Part shown: positions 32,386 through 40,930 of the stretch, in pieces
Layout: each line of letters begins with the position of its first letter
Numbering within the stretch: position 1 is the first letter of the stretch
Assembly: GCA_018822545.1 (NCBI GenBank)
Contig: JAHJKA010000028.1
Location: 1 to 48,223 of the forward strand
From: Pseudomonadota bacterium
GTDB lineage: Bacteria; Desulfobacterota; Desulfobulbia; Desulfobulbales; SURF-16
Direction of reading: 5' to 3'
DNA: 48,223 nt
The notes under the pieces: model-generated
The model's input: only the letters and a program-made list of their open reading frames with translations
Databases searched by the model: none
Told to the model about the DNA's origin: nothing
Translations under genes and position numbers: made by a program

Positions 32386-34560
32386 TTATTGCTGCCGTTT
32401 GGCCTCCATCACGCCACTCAATTGCCGGATGTGCTGCAGGACAGTGGAGAGGTGATCAAGACTGACTACTTCGATGATAAAGCTGATATGTGCCACCCTG
32501 TCTTTCGAGGAGTGGGCATCAATATTGACGATGTTGGCATCGCTATTACTCAGCACATTGCAGAGCTCGGCTAGAAGACCTTTGTGGTCCTGGGCAATGA
32601 CATGAACTTGGGCGCGGTGGCTGTTCTTCTTGTTATTATTCCAGCGTACTTTGAGCCAGCGTTGCGAGTCACTATTCAGGAGGTTGGGGCAGGTGGCCTT
32701 ATGGACGGAGATGCCGCGTCCGGCGGTGATAAAACCCATGATTTCCTCACCAGGCATGGGCATGCAGCATTGACTGATGCGGATCATCAGATCGTTGATG
32801 CCATCAATGGTGATAGCGTCATCGGATTCTTTCTCCGGAGGAGGCGGTAAGGTTGGAATTTCCTGACTCTTCAGTTCATGTTCTTCTGTTTCTGTGCTAT
32901 TGGGAAAGATGAGGGTGATGAGTTGTTTGGCAGTAACCTTGCCAGAACCAATCTTAATGAGAAGCTCTTGCAAGGAGTTGCAGCGCAGCTTTTTAAGGAT
33001 AGTTTTGAGAGCACCGTCTTTAACCAGTTTCTTGAGGGAGAGAGAGTGTTTTTTGAGCTCTCTTTCACTGATTTCTTCGCCGATTCTCAGGGATTTCTCC
33101 TGCTCTTCCTGGCGCAGCCAGTGACGTATACAACTTTTGGCCCGCCCGGTTTTGACGAGATTGAGCCAGCCCTGGTGTGGGTGTTGGTTCTGGCTGGTAA
33201 TAATCTCGACAGCATTACCGTTTTTGAGCTCAGTCTTGAGTGACGCCATGGTGCCGTTAATCTTGGCACCGGTACAGCGGTTACCGACCTCGGTGTGAAT
33301 GGAATAGGCGAAATCAAGGGGGGTGGAGCCGGCTGGCAATTCTTTCACTTCACCATTAGGGGTTAGGACATAAATTTTCTTGGCTTGGGCAAGCTCTATT
33401 TTGACGGTGTCGAGAAATTCCTTGGGGTCTTTGAGATCCTGCAGCCAGTGAACAAGTTGTTTGAGCCACTGAAAGGTGGAAGCATCCCGTTCGGATATTT
33501 TGGCGCCTTCTTTGTAGGCCCAGTGGGCAGCGATCCCTTCTTTGGCAATTTTGTCCATTTCCCCGGTACGGATCTGGATTTCCATGAATTCGCCTGAAGG
33601 TCCGATCACCGAGGTGTGCAGGGACTGGTACATGTTGGATTTAGGCTGGGAAATATAATCTTTGATCCGATGATCAATGGGGGTCCAGAGGGAGTGAACC
33701 ATGCCCAGGGCCTGATAGCATTCACGCACGGTGTTTAAGATAATGCGAAAGGCGACTTTGTCATAGACCTTGTCCAGGGTAATTTTCTGGACAAGGAGCT
33801 TCCTGTAGATGGAGAGCAGATGTTTTGGTCGACCCAGAATTTTAAAATCGCTAATGCCTTGTTCGGTCAGTTTCTCAGAAAGCAGTTTCTTGATGTCGGC
33901 AACGTATTTTTCACGATCTCCCAAGGATGAGTTGATCCGACTTTCAAGGTCCTTATATTCCTCAGGGTGCAGTACGGAGAAGGCGCGATCCTCAAGCTCA
34001 CGCTTCATCCAGTCAATGCCCAGGCGACTGGCCAGAGGAGCATACAGATCAAGGGTCTCCTGGGCAAATTCAAGCTGCTTTTCAGGGGAAAAATCAAGAA
34101 TCTGCATGTCGTTGAGGCGGTCGGCAAGCTTTACCAGCAAGACCCGTATATCCGTTGACATGGCAAGGAGCATCTTGCGGATATTTTCAGCCTGATAATC
34201 AATTTTCGAGTTGTACTGCACCTCGGAAATGATGGTGGCGCCGCTGACTATATGGCCCACATCCTTGCCGAATTTTTTACTGATCAGCGCCTCGTCGACC
34301 CCGGTATTAGGGTCCTTGAGGATACCGTGGAAGAGACCGGCAACGATGGTGTCAACGTCAAGACGCATTGCCGCTAAAATTTGGGCAACCGCGAGCGCAT
34401 GGGTGATATAGGGATCACCGTTTGGACGGAAAGAGCCCTCATAGGCCTTTGCCGCAAAGGCGTAGGCCTCTTCGATAACCGGGATATGTTGAGCCGGAAG
34501 GTAGCCCTTTGCCCGGTTCAGGAGGTCATCAATGGTGATGTGGTGTTCTGAGTGCGCCAT
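32386..34560 (-). CDS. relA: RelA/SpoT homologue with a degenerate hydrolase site
   Basis: This 724-residue long RSH protein makes (and in some relatives degrades) the alarmone (p)ppGpp. The order is HD hydrolase (about 50-200), synthetase (240-360), TGS (about 400-460), a Cys-containing ISQCCMP segment and a C-terminal ACT domain. Hydrolase residues are damaged: the metal His-Asp pair reads H78-G79, the catalytic Glu is Lys82, and the Asn after the ADR motif is Asp151. His54, Asp83 and Asp147 remain. The synthetase keeps Asp267 and Glu327 and has an RXKD loop (RIKD, 298-301), the charge type of bifunctional enzymes, though NGYQSLH reads NMYQSLH. It probably synthesises but does not hydrolyse (p)ppGpp. 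It lies 36 bases behind proS. Confidence 0.93.
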   Translation of the reverse strand: MAHSEHHITIDDLLNRAKGYLPAQHIPVIEEAYAFAAKAYEGSFRPNGDPYITHALAVAQILAAMRLDVDTIVAGLFHGILKDPNTGVDEALISKKFGKDVGHIVSGATIISEVQYNSKIDYQAENIRKMLLAMSTDIRVLLVKLADRLNDMQILDFSPEKQLEFAQETLDLYAPLASRLGIDWMKRELEDRAFSVLHPEEYKDLESRINSSLGDREKYVADIKKLLSEKLTEQGISDFKILGRPKHLLSIYRKLLVQKITLDKVYDKVAFRIILNTVRECYQALGMVHSLWTPIDHRIKDYISQPKSNMYQSLHTSVIGPSGEFMEIQIRTGEMDKIAKEGIAAHWAYKEGAKISERDASTFQWLKQLVHWLQDLKDPKEFLDTVKIELAQAKKIYVLTPNGEVKELPAGSTPLDFAYSIHTEVGNRCTGAKINGTMASLKTELKNGNAVEIITSQNQHPHQGWLNLVKTGRAKSCIRHWLRQEEQEKSLRIGEEISERELKKHSLSLKKLVKDGALKTILKKLRCNSLQELLIKIGSGKVTAKQLITLIFPNSTETEEHELKSQEIPTLPPPPEKESDDAITIDGINDLMIRISQCCMPMPGEEIMGFITAGRGISVHKATCPNLLNSDSQRWLKVRWNNNKKNSHRAQVHVIAQDHKGLLAELCNVLSNSDANIVNIDAHSSKDRVAHISFIIEVVSLDHLSTVLQHIRQLSGVMEAKRQQ

Positions 34561-34596
34561 CTTTTATCTGCTGATGTCTTACGTGTGGACCTTATG

Positions 34597-36312
34597 TTAA
34601 GCCATGGCCTTCTTGATGAGATCAGCCACAGTGGAAATGGTGTCGGCAGGGGAAAGAGTGAATGTTTCGCCATCAGAACGCCGCCGCACTTCGATTGTTC
34701 CGTCTTTGCTGAAACTTTTACCAACCGTGATTCTGAAAGGAATGCCTATGAGATCGGCATCATTGAATTTGATGCCGGGCCGTTCATCACGATCATCCAG
34801 AATGACCTCGATATTTTCTTTGCGGAGATTCTCATAAATCTCTTCGGCCGCTTGGCTTATCTCTAAATCTTTGGGAGAGAGATTGAGAACAAGGACCTTG
34901 ACCGGGGCAATGGCGACAGGAAATTTGATGCCGTCTTTGTCATGATGCTGCTCAATGGCGGCAGCCACCACTCTGCTGACGCCGATACCATAACACCCCA
35001 TGATAAAGGGTGTTTCTGCACCCTGATCATCAAGGAAAGTTGCTTTGAGAGCGGTTGAGTATTTTGTGCCAAGCTTGAAGATATGGCCGACCTCGATCCC
35101 CTTGGTAAGTTCCAGCTCGCTACCGCATGCTAGGCAGCGATCCCTGGATGTTACCTTGCGGATATCGCCGCTTATGGTTGGCGTGAAATCACGATTCATA
35201 TTGACGTTACGAAGATGAAAATTTTTCTCGTTGGCACCCACGACAAAATTGCTCATCGAGGCCACTTCCTGGTCGGCAACGAGCCTGATTTTTAGACCAA
35301 TGGGACCCAGGTAACCGGACGGAGTGCCGGTGGCATCAAAGATCTCTTTGTCATCGGCAAGACGCATATCTTCATCGCTGATGCCAAGAATATTGGCAAG
35401 CTTGATATCTTCAACCTCATGGTCGCCGCGCAGTAAAACAGCAATGACTTCATCTTTAACAACGTACACCAGGGTCTTAACCAGTTCAGAGGCCTTGATG
35501 TTCAGAAAATCACAGACAACCTGCACCTTGCGTTTGCCCGGGGTCTCAACCTTTTCAATCTCTTTAAGGGTAATGGCATCAGAGGCGCTGCTCATTTGGC
35601 AGGTCGCCTTTTCCATGTTGGCGGCATAGGAGCATGATGGGCAGACAACAATGGTGTCCTCGCCGGTCTCAGCCAGAACCATGAACTCATGGGAAAAGCT
35701 GCCACCAATGGAGCCTGAGTCGGCATCCACGGCGCGAAAGCTCAGGCCGCAACGGTTGAAGATGCGGTGATAGGCAGTCTTCATTTTTTCGTAGGTCAGT
35801 TCAGCACCCTGATCCGTGGCGTCAAAGCTGTATCCATCCTTCATGATGAATTCCCTGCCGCGCATGAGACCGAAACGGGGCCGGGCCTCGTCACGATATT
35901 TTGTCTGAATCTGGTAGAGATTCATGGGCAGATGCTTGTAGGAATGGATGTTCATCCGGGCAAGGTCAGTGACGACCTCTTCGTGGGTGGGGCCCAGGCA
36001 GAAATCACGGTTATGGCGATCCTGGAAGCGCAGCAGCTCCTTGCCATATACCTGCCAGCGTCCTGACTCCTGCCAGAGGTCGGCAGGTTGCACCATGGGC
36101 ATTAAAATTTCCTGGGCACCGGCCAGATTCATCTCCTCGCGGACAATCTGCTCAACCTTGCGAATGGCGGCAAGTCCCAGGGGCAGATAGGTATACGAAC
36201 CACTGGTGAGTTTGCGGATGTAGCCGGCCCGTAAGAGGAGCTTGTGGCTGATGACCTCGGCCTCTGAGGGGTCTTCTTTTAAGGTGGGGATGAGGAGCTG
36301 GGAGAAGCGCAT
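34597..36312 (-). CDS. proS: Prolyl-tRNA synthetase
   Basis: This 571-residue class II synthetase charges tRNA-Pro. It is the bacterial type with an editing (INS) domain inserted between motifs 2 and 3 (about residues 225-400). Landmarks are YIRKLTSGSYTYLPLGLAAIRK, the motif 2 region PRFGLMRGREFIMKDGYSFD, CYGIGVSRVVAAAIEQ and the anticodon-binding domain starting at PVKVLVLNL. An AGGA site lies 6 bases before the ATG. The gene is in a minus-strand run with ispG upstream and the RSH gene downstream. Confidence 0.97.
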   Translation of the reverse strand: MRFSQLLIPTLKEDPSEAEVISHKLLLRAGYIRKLTSGSYTYLPLGLAAIRKVEQIVREEMNLAGAQEILMPMVQPADLWQESGRWQVYGKELLRFQDRHNRDFCLGPTHEEVVTDLARMNIHSYKHLPMNLYQIQTKYRDEARPRFGLMRGREFIMKDGYSFDATDQGAELTYEKMKTAYHRIFNRCGLSFRAVDADSGSIGGSFSHEFMVLAETGEDTIVVCPSCSYAANMEKATCQMSSASDAITLKEIEKVETPGKRKVQVVCDFLNIKASELVKTLVYVVKDEVIAVLLRGDHEVEDIKLANILGISDEDMRLADDKEIFDATGTPSGYLGPIGLKIRLVADQEVASMSNFVVGANEKNFHLRNVNMNRDFTPTISGDIRKVTSRDRCLACGSELELTKGIEVGHIFKLGTKYSTALKATFLDDQGAETPFIMGCYGIGVSRVVAAAIEQHHDKDGIKFPVAIAPVKVLVLNLSPKDLEISQAAEEIYENLRKENIEVILDDRDERPGIKFNDADLIGIPFRITVGKSFSKDGTIEVRRRSDGETFTLSPADTISTVADLIKKAMA

Positions 36313-36367
36313 GGGAAATCCTAATAAAATTGAGTGTTATTTTTATGAAGAAAAGAATGTAGTGAAT

Positions 36368-36500
36368 GTAAAGAAATAAAGAATGTAAAGAAGTGAAGAA
36401 AACATCATGAAGCACGTAGGTTAGAGTAATAATGAGATGACTGAGCAGTTTCCGTTACTGGCTGTTATTCTTGGCCTTCTTACATTCTTTATTTCTTTAC
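36368..36500. repeat. 25-base inverted repeat spanning the ispG-proS junction
   Basis: The arm at 36368-36393 (GTAAAGAAATAAAGAATGTA and on) is repeated in inverted form at 36476-36500, with one extra base as the only difference and an 82-base spacer. The right arm includes the ispG stop codon (36489-36491). The left arm itself is an imperfect tandem of GAATGTAAAGAA. It can form a long AT-rich stem in the intergenic RNA. Confidence 0.7.
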
Positions 36501-37574
36501 TTCTTGCCCTTCTGTTTCTTTGCTCATGGCGTCGAGTTCTTTAATAAAGACCTCTAAAAGGTCGGCTTCGGGTACTTTTTTGTAGAGCTGGCCTTTTTTG
36601 AAGATGATGCCGACACCGTTGCCGCCGGCAAGCCCGATGTCTGCCTCTTTGGCCTCGCCGGGCCCGTTCACAATACATCCCATGACCGCCACCTTGAGCG
36701 GGGTATCCATTTTTTGGATGTGGGCCTCCACCTTCTCTGCCAGATCAAAGAGATTGATCTGGCAGCGGCCACAGGTGGGACAACTGATCAATTCGGGGCC
36801 GCGCTCTCTGATTTTCAGGGAACGCAAAAGCTCGTAACAGACGCGAATTTCTTCCACCGGGTCACGAGTCAGGGAGATGCGAAGGGTGTCGCCGATTCCT
36901 TCGTAGAGCAGCATGCCAAGGGCAACACTTGATTTTACAGTACCGCCGATGAGGCCGCCGGCCTCGGTGACTCCTAGGTGCAAGGGGTAATCTGTGGCGT
37001 TAGAGAGCTTACGGTAGGCGTCAATAGTGGTGAGGACGTCAGAAGACTTGATGGAGATTTTAATTTCGTGAAAACCGAGGTCTTCAAGAAGGGCAATATT
37101 TTTGAGGGCGCTCTCCACCAGGGCTGCCGGGGTGGGGTGGCCATGTTTTTTTAAAATTTCTTTTTCAACAGAGCCGGAGTTTACCCCCACTCGAATGGGG
37201 ACATGGTGGCTCTTTGCTGCATCGACAACCTTTTGTAATTTTTCTCTGCCACCGATATTGCCGGGATTGATGCGGATTCCCTGGGCGCCATGCTCCATGC
37301 TGGCCACAGCAAGGCGATAATCAAAATGGATATCAGCGATAAGGGGAATGGTGATCTGTTCTCTGATTTTTTTGAGGGCAGTTGCTGCCTCAAGATCGAG
37401 GATTGCTACCCTGATGATCTCGCAGCCGGCAGCTTCAAGGGCATGGATCTGCGCTACCGTGCTGGCCACATTACGGGTATCCGTATTGGTCATCGACTGG
37501 ACGGCAATGGGGGCATCGCCGCCTATTTTTACGTTCCCGACTGCTATCTGGCGTGTTTTTTTTCTGATAATCAT
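36489..37574 (-). CDS. ispG: 4-hydroxy-3-methylbut-2-enyl diphosphate synthase IspG (GcpE)
   Basis: This 361-residue iron-sulphur enzyme of the MEP isoprenoid pathway reduces MEcPP to HMBPP. The TIM-barrel half contains IADIHFDYRLAV and GIRINPGNIG. The C-terminal half has the [4Fe-4S] cysteines in ISCPTCGRC and VMGCIVNGPGE. Length is normal for the bacterial single-barrel type. It heads a minus-strand run with proS and the RSH gene, but the 176-base gap to proS contains a long inverted repeat, so expression may be split. No ribosome site is evident. Confidence 0.96.
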   Translation of the reverse strand: MIIRKKTRQIAVGNVKIGGDAPIAVQSMTNTDTRNVASTVAQIHALEAAGCEIIRVAILDLEAATALKKIREQITIPLIADIHFDYRLAVASMEHGAQGIRINPGNIGGREKLQKVVDAAKSHHVPIRVGVNSGSVEKEILKKHGHPTPAALVESALKNIALLEDLGFHEIKISIKSSDVLTTIDAYRKLSNATDYPLHLGVTEAGGLIGGTVKSSVALGMLLYEGIGDTLRISLTRDPVEEIRVCYELLRSLKIRERGPELISCPTCGRCQINLFDLAEKVEAHIQKMDTPLKVAVMGCIVNGPGEAKEADIGLAGGNGVGIIFKKGQLYKKVPEADLLEVFIKELDAMSKETEGQEVKK

Positions 37575-37722
37575 GATTGACTCAATATGCTAAAAAAATA
37601 AGAAGCGAATCAACATACCGGAAAAAGGGTTTTGCGGCATCATTAATCAACTCTGTTGGGGTCCGATACCGAGAAAAAAAGGATATTCCTGCGCGGCAGA
37701 TTGAGGATGATAAAGCAAGCTG

Positions 37723-37751
37723 TTGAAATAGCTGACGCCACTTGCTACTAT
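37723..37751 (+). promoter_or_regulatory. Sigma-70-like promoter placed for a leaderless mRNA
   Basis: TTGAAA (37723-37728) and TACTAT (37746-37751) are spaced by exactly 17 bases. The ATG of the DUF2065 gene begins 7 bases after the -10 box, which is where transcription would start. Confidence 0.55.
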
Positions 37752-37757
37752 GCCGCC

Positions 37758-37958
37758 ATGAAATTACTCATCTCCCTCATCGGTATGGTATTGATTTTTG
37801 AGTCCTTACCCTATATTGCTTTTCCCGATTCTATGCGGCAGTGGCTCAGGCAGCTTTCGGAGATGGAATCTCCTATCCTGCGTATTTTTGGTTTTTTCGC
37901 CCTGGGCCTTGGCCTGCTTCTCTGTTATCTGGCCCAGCGCACCTTCTGGTTTTCTTAA
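37758..37958 (+). CDS. DUF2065 (YjeT-like) small membrane protein
   Basis: This 66-residue protein has two membrane helices (KLLISLIGMVLIFESLPYIAF and ILRIFGFFALGLGLLLCYLA) separated by a charged loop, DSMRQWLRQLSEM. This is the DUF2065/YjeT layout, and its function is not established. The ATG has no ribosome site. A promoter-like pair ends 6 bases before it, so the mRNA may be leaderless. An upstream in-frame start exists at 37656 but gives no conserved sequence. queA follows after 14 bases and may be co-transcribed. Confidence 0.8.
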   Translation: MKLLISLIGMVLIFESLPYIAFPDSMRQWLRQLSEMESPILRIFGFFALGLGLLLCYLAQRTFWFS

Positions 37959-37972
37959 TTATATTGCCTAAC

Positions 37973-39064
37973 GTGAGTTCAGATCTCTTTGATATAAGGG
38001 CCTATGATTTTCATCTGCCCCCTGAATTAATTGCCCAGCATCCTACCGTCAATCGTGATGGCTCAAGACTGCTGTCTTACCATGCCAAAACAACAATGAT
38101 TGAAGATCTGCCCTTTTCATCAGTGGTGGATTTTTTTGCTCCAGGGGATGTTTTGGTGGTCAACAACACCAAGGTTTTTCCTGCCCGGCTGCTTGGTAAA
38201 AAAGATACAGGCGGTAAGGTGGAACTGTTGTTGCTGTCGTTTCCAGCCATTGAGCCCACAGAAATTGCCGGGTCCCCAGGTTGGCGGCAAGTGGAAGGGG
38301 TGGGGCTGGTTAAAAGTTCCAAGCGGCCCCGGCAAGGCACGGTTTTTTCCTTTGGTGACGGCCTTGATGCTGTTGTGAAGGAGGTGCTTTGCGACGGGAA
38401 GGTCGTTGTTCAACTTCGCTTTACAGGGGCTCTTTCTGATCGCCTTGATAGTCTTGGGCAACTTCCCTTGCCGCCCTATATCTCAAGAGATAAAGGCCAA
38501 TCGGCTGAGGATCGGCAACGCTACCAGACAGTATACGCTGCCCATACCGGCGCCGTTGCCGCACCCACTGCCGGACTCCACTTTACCCCGGAGTTAATAG
38601 AGCGTATCCAAGCAAAAGGCGTGGTCATTGCTCCTGTCACCCTCCATGTCGGCTATGGTACCTTTGCCCCGGTGCGGGTGGAGGATATCCGCGATCATCA
38701 GATTCATTCCGAGTATCTGGTGGTTTCCGAGGAGACGGCGGCCCAGGTCAACAGGGCTAAGGCCGGAGGCGGCAGGGTATGGGCGGTGGGTACCACCAGC
38801 GTCAGGGCCCTTGAATTTGCCGGAGACAACCAGGGGCGTCTTCATGCCCGGGAAGGGGCTTGCCAACTCTATATCTATCCGGGCTATCGTTTTAAGATTG
38901 TCGACAATGTCATCACTAATTTCCATCTCCCCCAGTCATCATTGCTCTTTTTGGTCAGCGCCCTGATGGGAAAAGATGAGTTGCTGCGTTGTTACCGGCA
39001 TGCCATTAAAGAAAAATACCGTTTTTTCAGTTACGGAGATGCCATGATAATTGTGACAGTCTGA
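37973..39064 (+). CDS. queA: tRNA preQ1(34) S-adenosylmethionine ribosyltransferase-isomerase
   Basis: This 363-residue enzyme converts preQ1 in tRNA to epoxyqueuosine, using the ribosyl part of SAM. Landmarks are YDFHLPPELIAQHP at the start, DVLVVNNTKVFPARLLGKK, HTGAVAAPTAGLHFT, VTLHVGYGTFAPVR and a C-terminal NFHLPQSSLLFLVSAL. The start is GTG at 37973; an in-frame TTG lies at 37964, and the longer frame from 37841 overlaps the DUF2065 gene and is rejected. No other queuosine gene is nearby. The gene converges on the FmdB gene. Confidence 0.96.
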   Translation: MSSDLFDIRAYDFHLPPELIAQHPTVNRDGSRLLSYHAKTTMIEDLPFSSVVDFFAPGDVLVVNNTKVFPARLLGKKDTGGKVELLLLSFPAIEPTEIAGSPGWRQVEGVGLVKSSKRPRQGTVFSFGDGLDAVVKEVLCDGKVVVQLRFTGALSDRLDSLGQLPLPPYISRDKGQSAEDRQRYQTVYAAHTGAVAAPTAGLHFTPELIERIQAKGVVIAPVTLHVGYGTFAPVRVEDIRDHQIHSEYLVVSEETAAQVNRAKAGGGRVWAVGTTSVRALEFAGDNQGRLHAREGACQLYIYPGYRFKIVDNVITNFHLPQSSLLFLVSALMGKDELLRCYRHAIKEKYRFFSYGDAMIIVTV

Positions 39065-39127
39065 AATGCTTGAGTGTTTGGGGATTTTCGACGGGCTGGT
39101 TGTGATATCGTTGACTTGGAAATAAAA

Positions 39128-39160
39128 AAAAAGCCGCCAACCTTAAAAGGCTAGCGGCTT
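39128..39160 (-). terminator. Intrinsic terminator of the FmdB-family gene
   Basis: AAGCCGC (39131-39137) pairs with 39154-39160, and an inner CCTT/AAGG pair lies in the loop. The minus-strand transcript ends in a run of T (complement of A residues 39124-39132). It also separates the convergent queA gene. Confidence 0.85.
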
Positions 39161-39183
39161 GAGAGAAATGGGCTGAGAGTAAT

Positions 39184-39456
39184 TTATGAGGCGCAGGGAC
39201 ACGTTGCAGCATTGGGGCAGGCGACTTTTTTCTCTGGGCTTGCCACGCTGTCGCTGCTGGTGTTGGCCTTACCACTGGAGTTGCTGTAGCCATCGGAATA
39301 CCAACCACCGCCTTTAAGATGAAAGGCGCTCTGGGAGATAATTTTTTTTACTGGTGCAGCACATTCCGGGCAGGCGGCAAGGGGTGCTTCAGACATGGAT
39401 TGCCATAATTCCACAATTTTATGGCACGCTTCACATTCATATTCATATATGGGCAT
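39184..39456 (-). CDS. FmdB-family zinc-ribbon protein
   Basis: This 90-residue protein begins with the putative regulatory zinc ribbon MPIYEYECEACHKIVE, completed by CPECAAPVKKIISQSAFHLKGGGWY. The four cysteines in two CxxC pairs bind zinc. The tail is Ser-rich and ends with three further cysteines (VACPNAATCPCAS). Family members were linked to formamidase regulation, but most have no known role. A promoter-type spacer separates it from the divergent signalling operon. It is monocistronic with its own terminator. Confidence 0.88.
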   Translation of the reverse strand: MPIYEYECEACHKIVELWQSMSEAPLAACPECAAPVKKIISQSAFHLKGGGWYSDGYSNSSGKANTSSDSVASPEKKVACPNAATCPCAS

Positions 39457-39719
39457 TGGATCACCCTCCAGTTGAACTAATTAAATTTATTCGGGAATTT
39501 TGCAGATATTTTACTGATATCTTGATAGCTTCTAAACATAATGGTGGAGCCACTTTTTGTCAATGGTGTCACGTGAAAAAGGAGCTGCTAAGCGGTTATT
39601 TTTTTGTTTCTTGTTTAAGTGGCTTTTTTATTTCTAGTAATTGCCGATGTTCATTATATATCTTGTATGTTTAGGTAGAAGCAAAGTTGTTCAACTAAAA
39701 TCAAAATGTAGGCAGCAAC

Positions 39720-40037
39720 GTGCAGAAAATTCTTTGTCAACAGGCAGCCGAGGGGATGGTGCTTGCCAGGGATGTCCAGACCCCGGAGGGGCGAATCCTT
39801 TGTGGGAAAGGTACAGTTCTTACCGAGGCTATGGTTGCCCGTTTTGTCAAAATGGAAATCAGCCATATTGCCGTTGAAGGTCATCCTGTGACGGTTGCAG
39901 GTGAAAAAGGCTTGAAAGAAGAGCTCCTTGATATTGAAAAAAGGTTCTCCCGTGTCAAGCATGTGCCTCCCCTGATGTTTTTAAAAAAGAGAATCATGGA
40001 AAGAATGATTGCTTCACGTAAGGAGCAGGAGGGCTAA
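39720..40037 (+). CDS. Small protein resembling the N-terminal module of HD-GYP/HDOD regulators
   Basis: This 105-residue protein contains AAEGMVLARDVQTPEGRILCGKGTVLTEAMVARF and HIAVEG, a pattern also seen ahead of HD-GYP and HDOD domains. No catalytic residues are evident. It starts with GTG after an AGG site, and its stop overlaps the start of the HDOD gene by one base (TAATG). It is therefore probably made in step with the HDOD protein and may bind it. The second half is basic and helical (KKRIMERMIASRKEQ). Function is unknown. Confidence 0.7.
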   Translation: MQKILCQQAAEGMVLARDVQTPEGRILCGKGTVLTEAMVARFVKMEISHIAVEGHPVTVAGEKGLKEELLDIEKRFSRVKHVPPLMFLKKRIMERMIASRKEQEG

Positions 40038-40903
40038 TGGATAATGATCGTAAGGCTGAATTCCACAAGGCTCTTCGGGAGGTGAAAAACCTTCCCACCT
40101 TGCCTGGGATTGTTGCTAAGTTGACCCGGATGGCCGATGATCCTGACACTACAACAGAGCAGATGGGCAAGGTGATCAGTAAGGATCATATTCTGGCCGC
40201 CAAATTGTTAAAGCTCGTTAATTCGGCATTTTATGGTTTTCCACAAAAAATCAGCTCCCTGTCAAGCGCCATCATTCTGCTGGGTTTTAGTGTCATTAAG
40301 AGTCTGATCATCAGCGCCTCAATTTTTGAACTGATGGAGAGTTCTGATGTGGAATTATGGGAGCATTCCCTCGGTACAGCGGTTGCTGCAAGTATTCTGG
40401 CTAAACGTCTGGGAATTAAAGACCCGGAAGAGGTCAGTACGGCTGGGCTTATCCATGATATCGGCAAGGTTGCCATAAAGATGGAGTTACCGGAACAGTA
40501 TGATGAAATTCTTAATACTGTTGAAATGAAGAAAATTTCTATGTTTGAGGCGGAACGGCTGGTTCTCGGTCTTGATCATGCCGAGGTCGGAGGCTGGCTT
40601 GCCAAGGGCTGGTTTCTGCCCAAGAAGCTTGTTGAGCCGATATCCTGCCATCATTTACCGAAAAACGCCGAGGAAGAACCTCTTGCCTGCGCTATTTTGC
40701 ATTTCAGTGATGTGTTGATCCGCGGTCTTGGTTATGGGCACGGCGCTGATATCTGGGTGCCACCCATGAGTAAAGTCGCCTGGGATCTCTTGGGGCTTTC
40801 CGCTGCCGACCTTGATGAAGTTCTGGCAGAGGTGGAAGAAAACCTGTGGGATGTTAAAGGTTTTAGCCTTGATATCCAAGCTGAGCAGAGAAATAACAAT
40901 TAG
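40037..40903 (+). CDS. HDOD-domain signalling protein
   Basis: This 288-residue protein is dominated by an HDOD domain (about residues 12-215): LPTLPGIVAKLTRM, LLKLVNSAFYGFPQKISSLSSAIILLG and STAGLIHDIGKVAIK. Unlike many HDOD proteins, it keeps an HD pair (His-Asp in LIHDIGK) and a later HH in SCHHLPK, so a residual phosphohydrolase site is conceivable. It is coupled to the small upstream protein and followed 27 bases later by a receiver-GGDDF protein. This looks like a signalling operon around c-di-GMP (inference). Confidence 0.85.
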   Translation: MDNDRKAEFHKALREVKNLPTLPGIVAKLTRMADDPDTTTEQMGKVISKDHILAAKLLKLVNSAFYGFPQKISSLSSAIILLGFSVIKSLIISASIFELMESSDVELWEHSLGTAVAASILAKRLGIKDPEEVSTAGLIHDIGKVAIKMELPEQYDEILNTVEMKKISMFEAERLVLGLDHAEVGGWLAKGWFLPKKLVEPISCHHLPKNAEEEPLACAILHFSDVLIRGLGYGHGADIWVPPMSKVAWDLLGLSAADLDEVLAEVEENLWDVKGFSLDIQAEQRNNN

Positions 40904-40930
40904 TGCACGATTCAGAGGAGTCTTTTTAAT

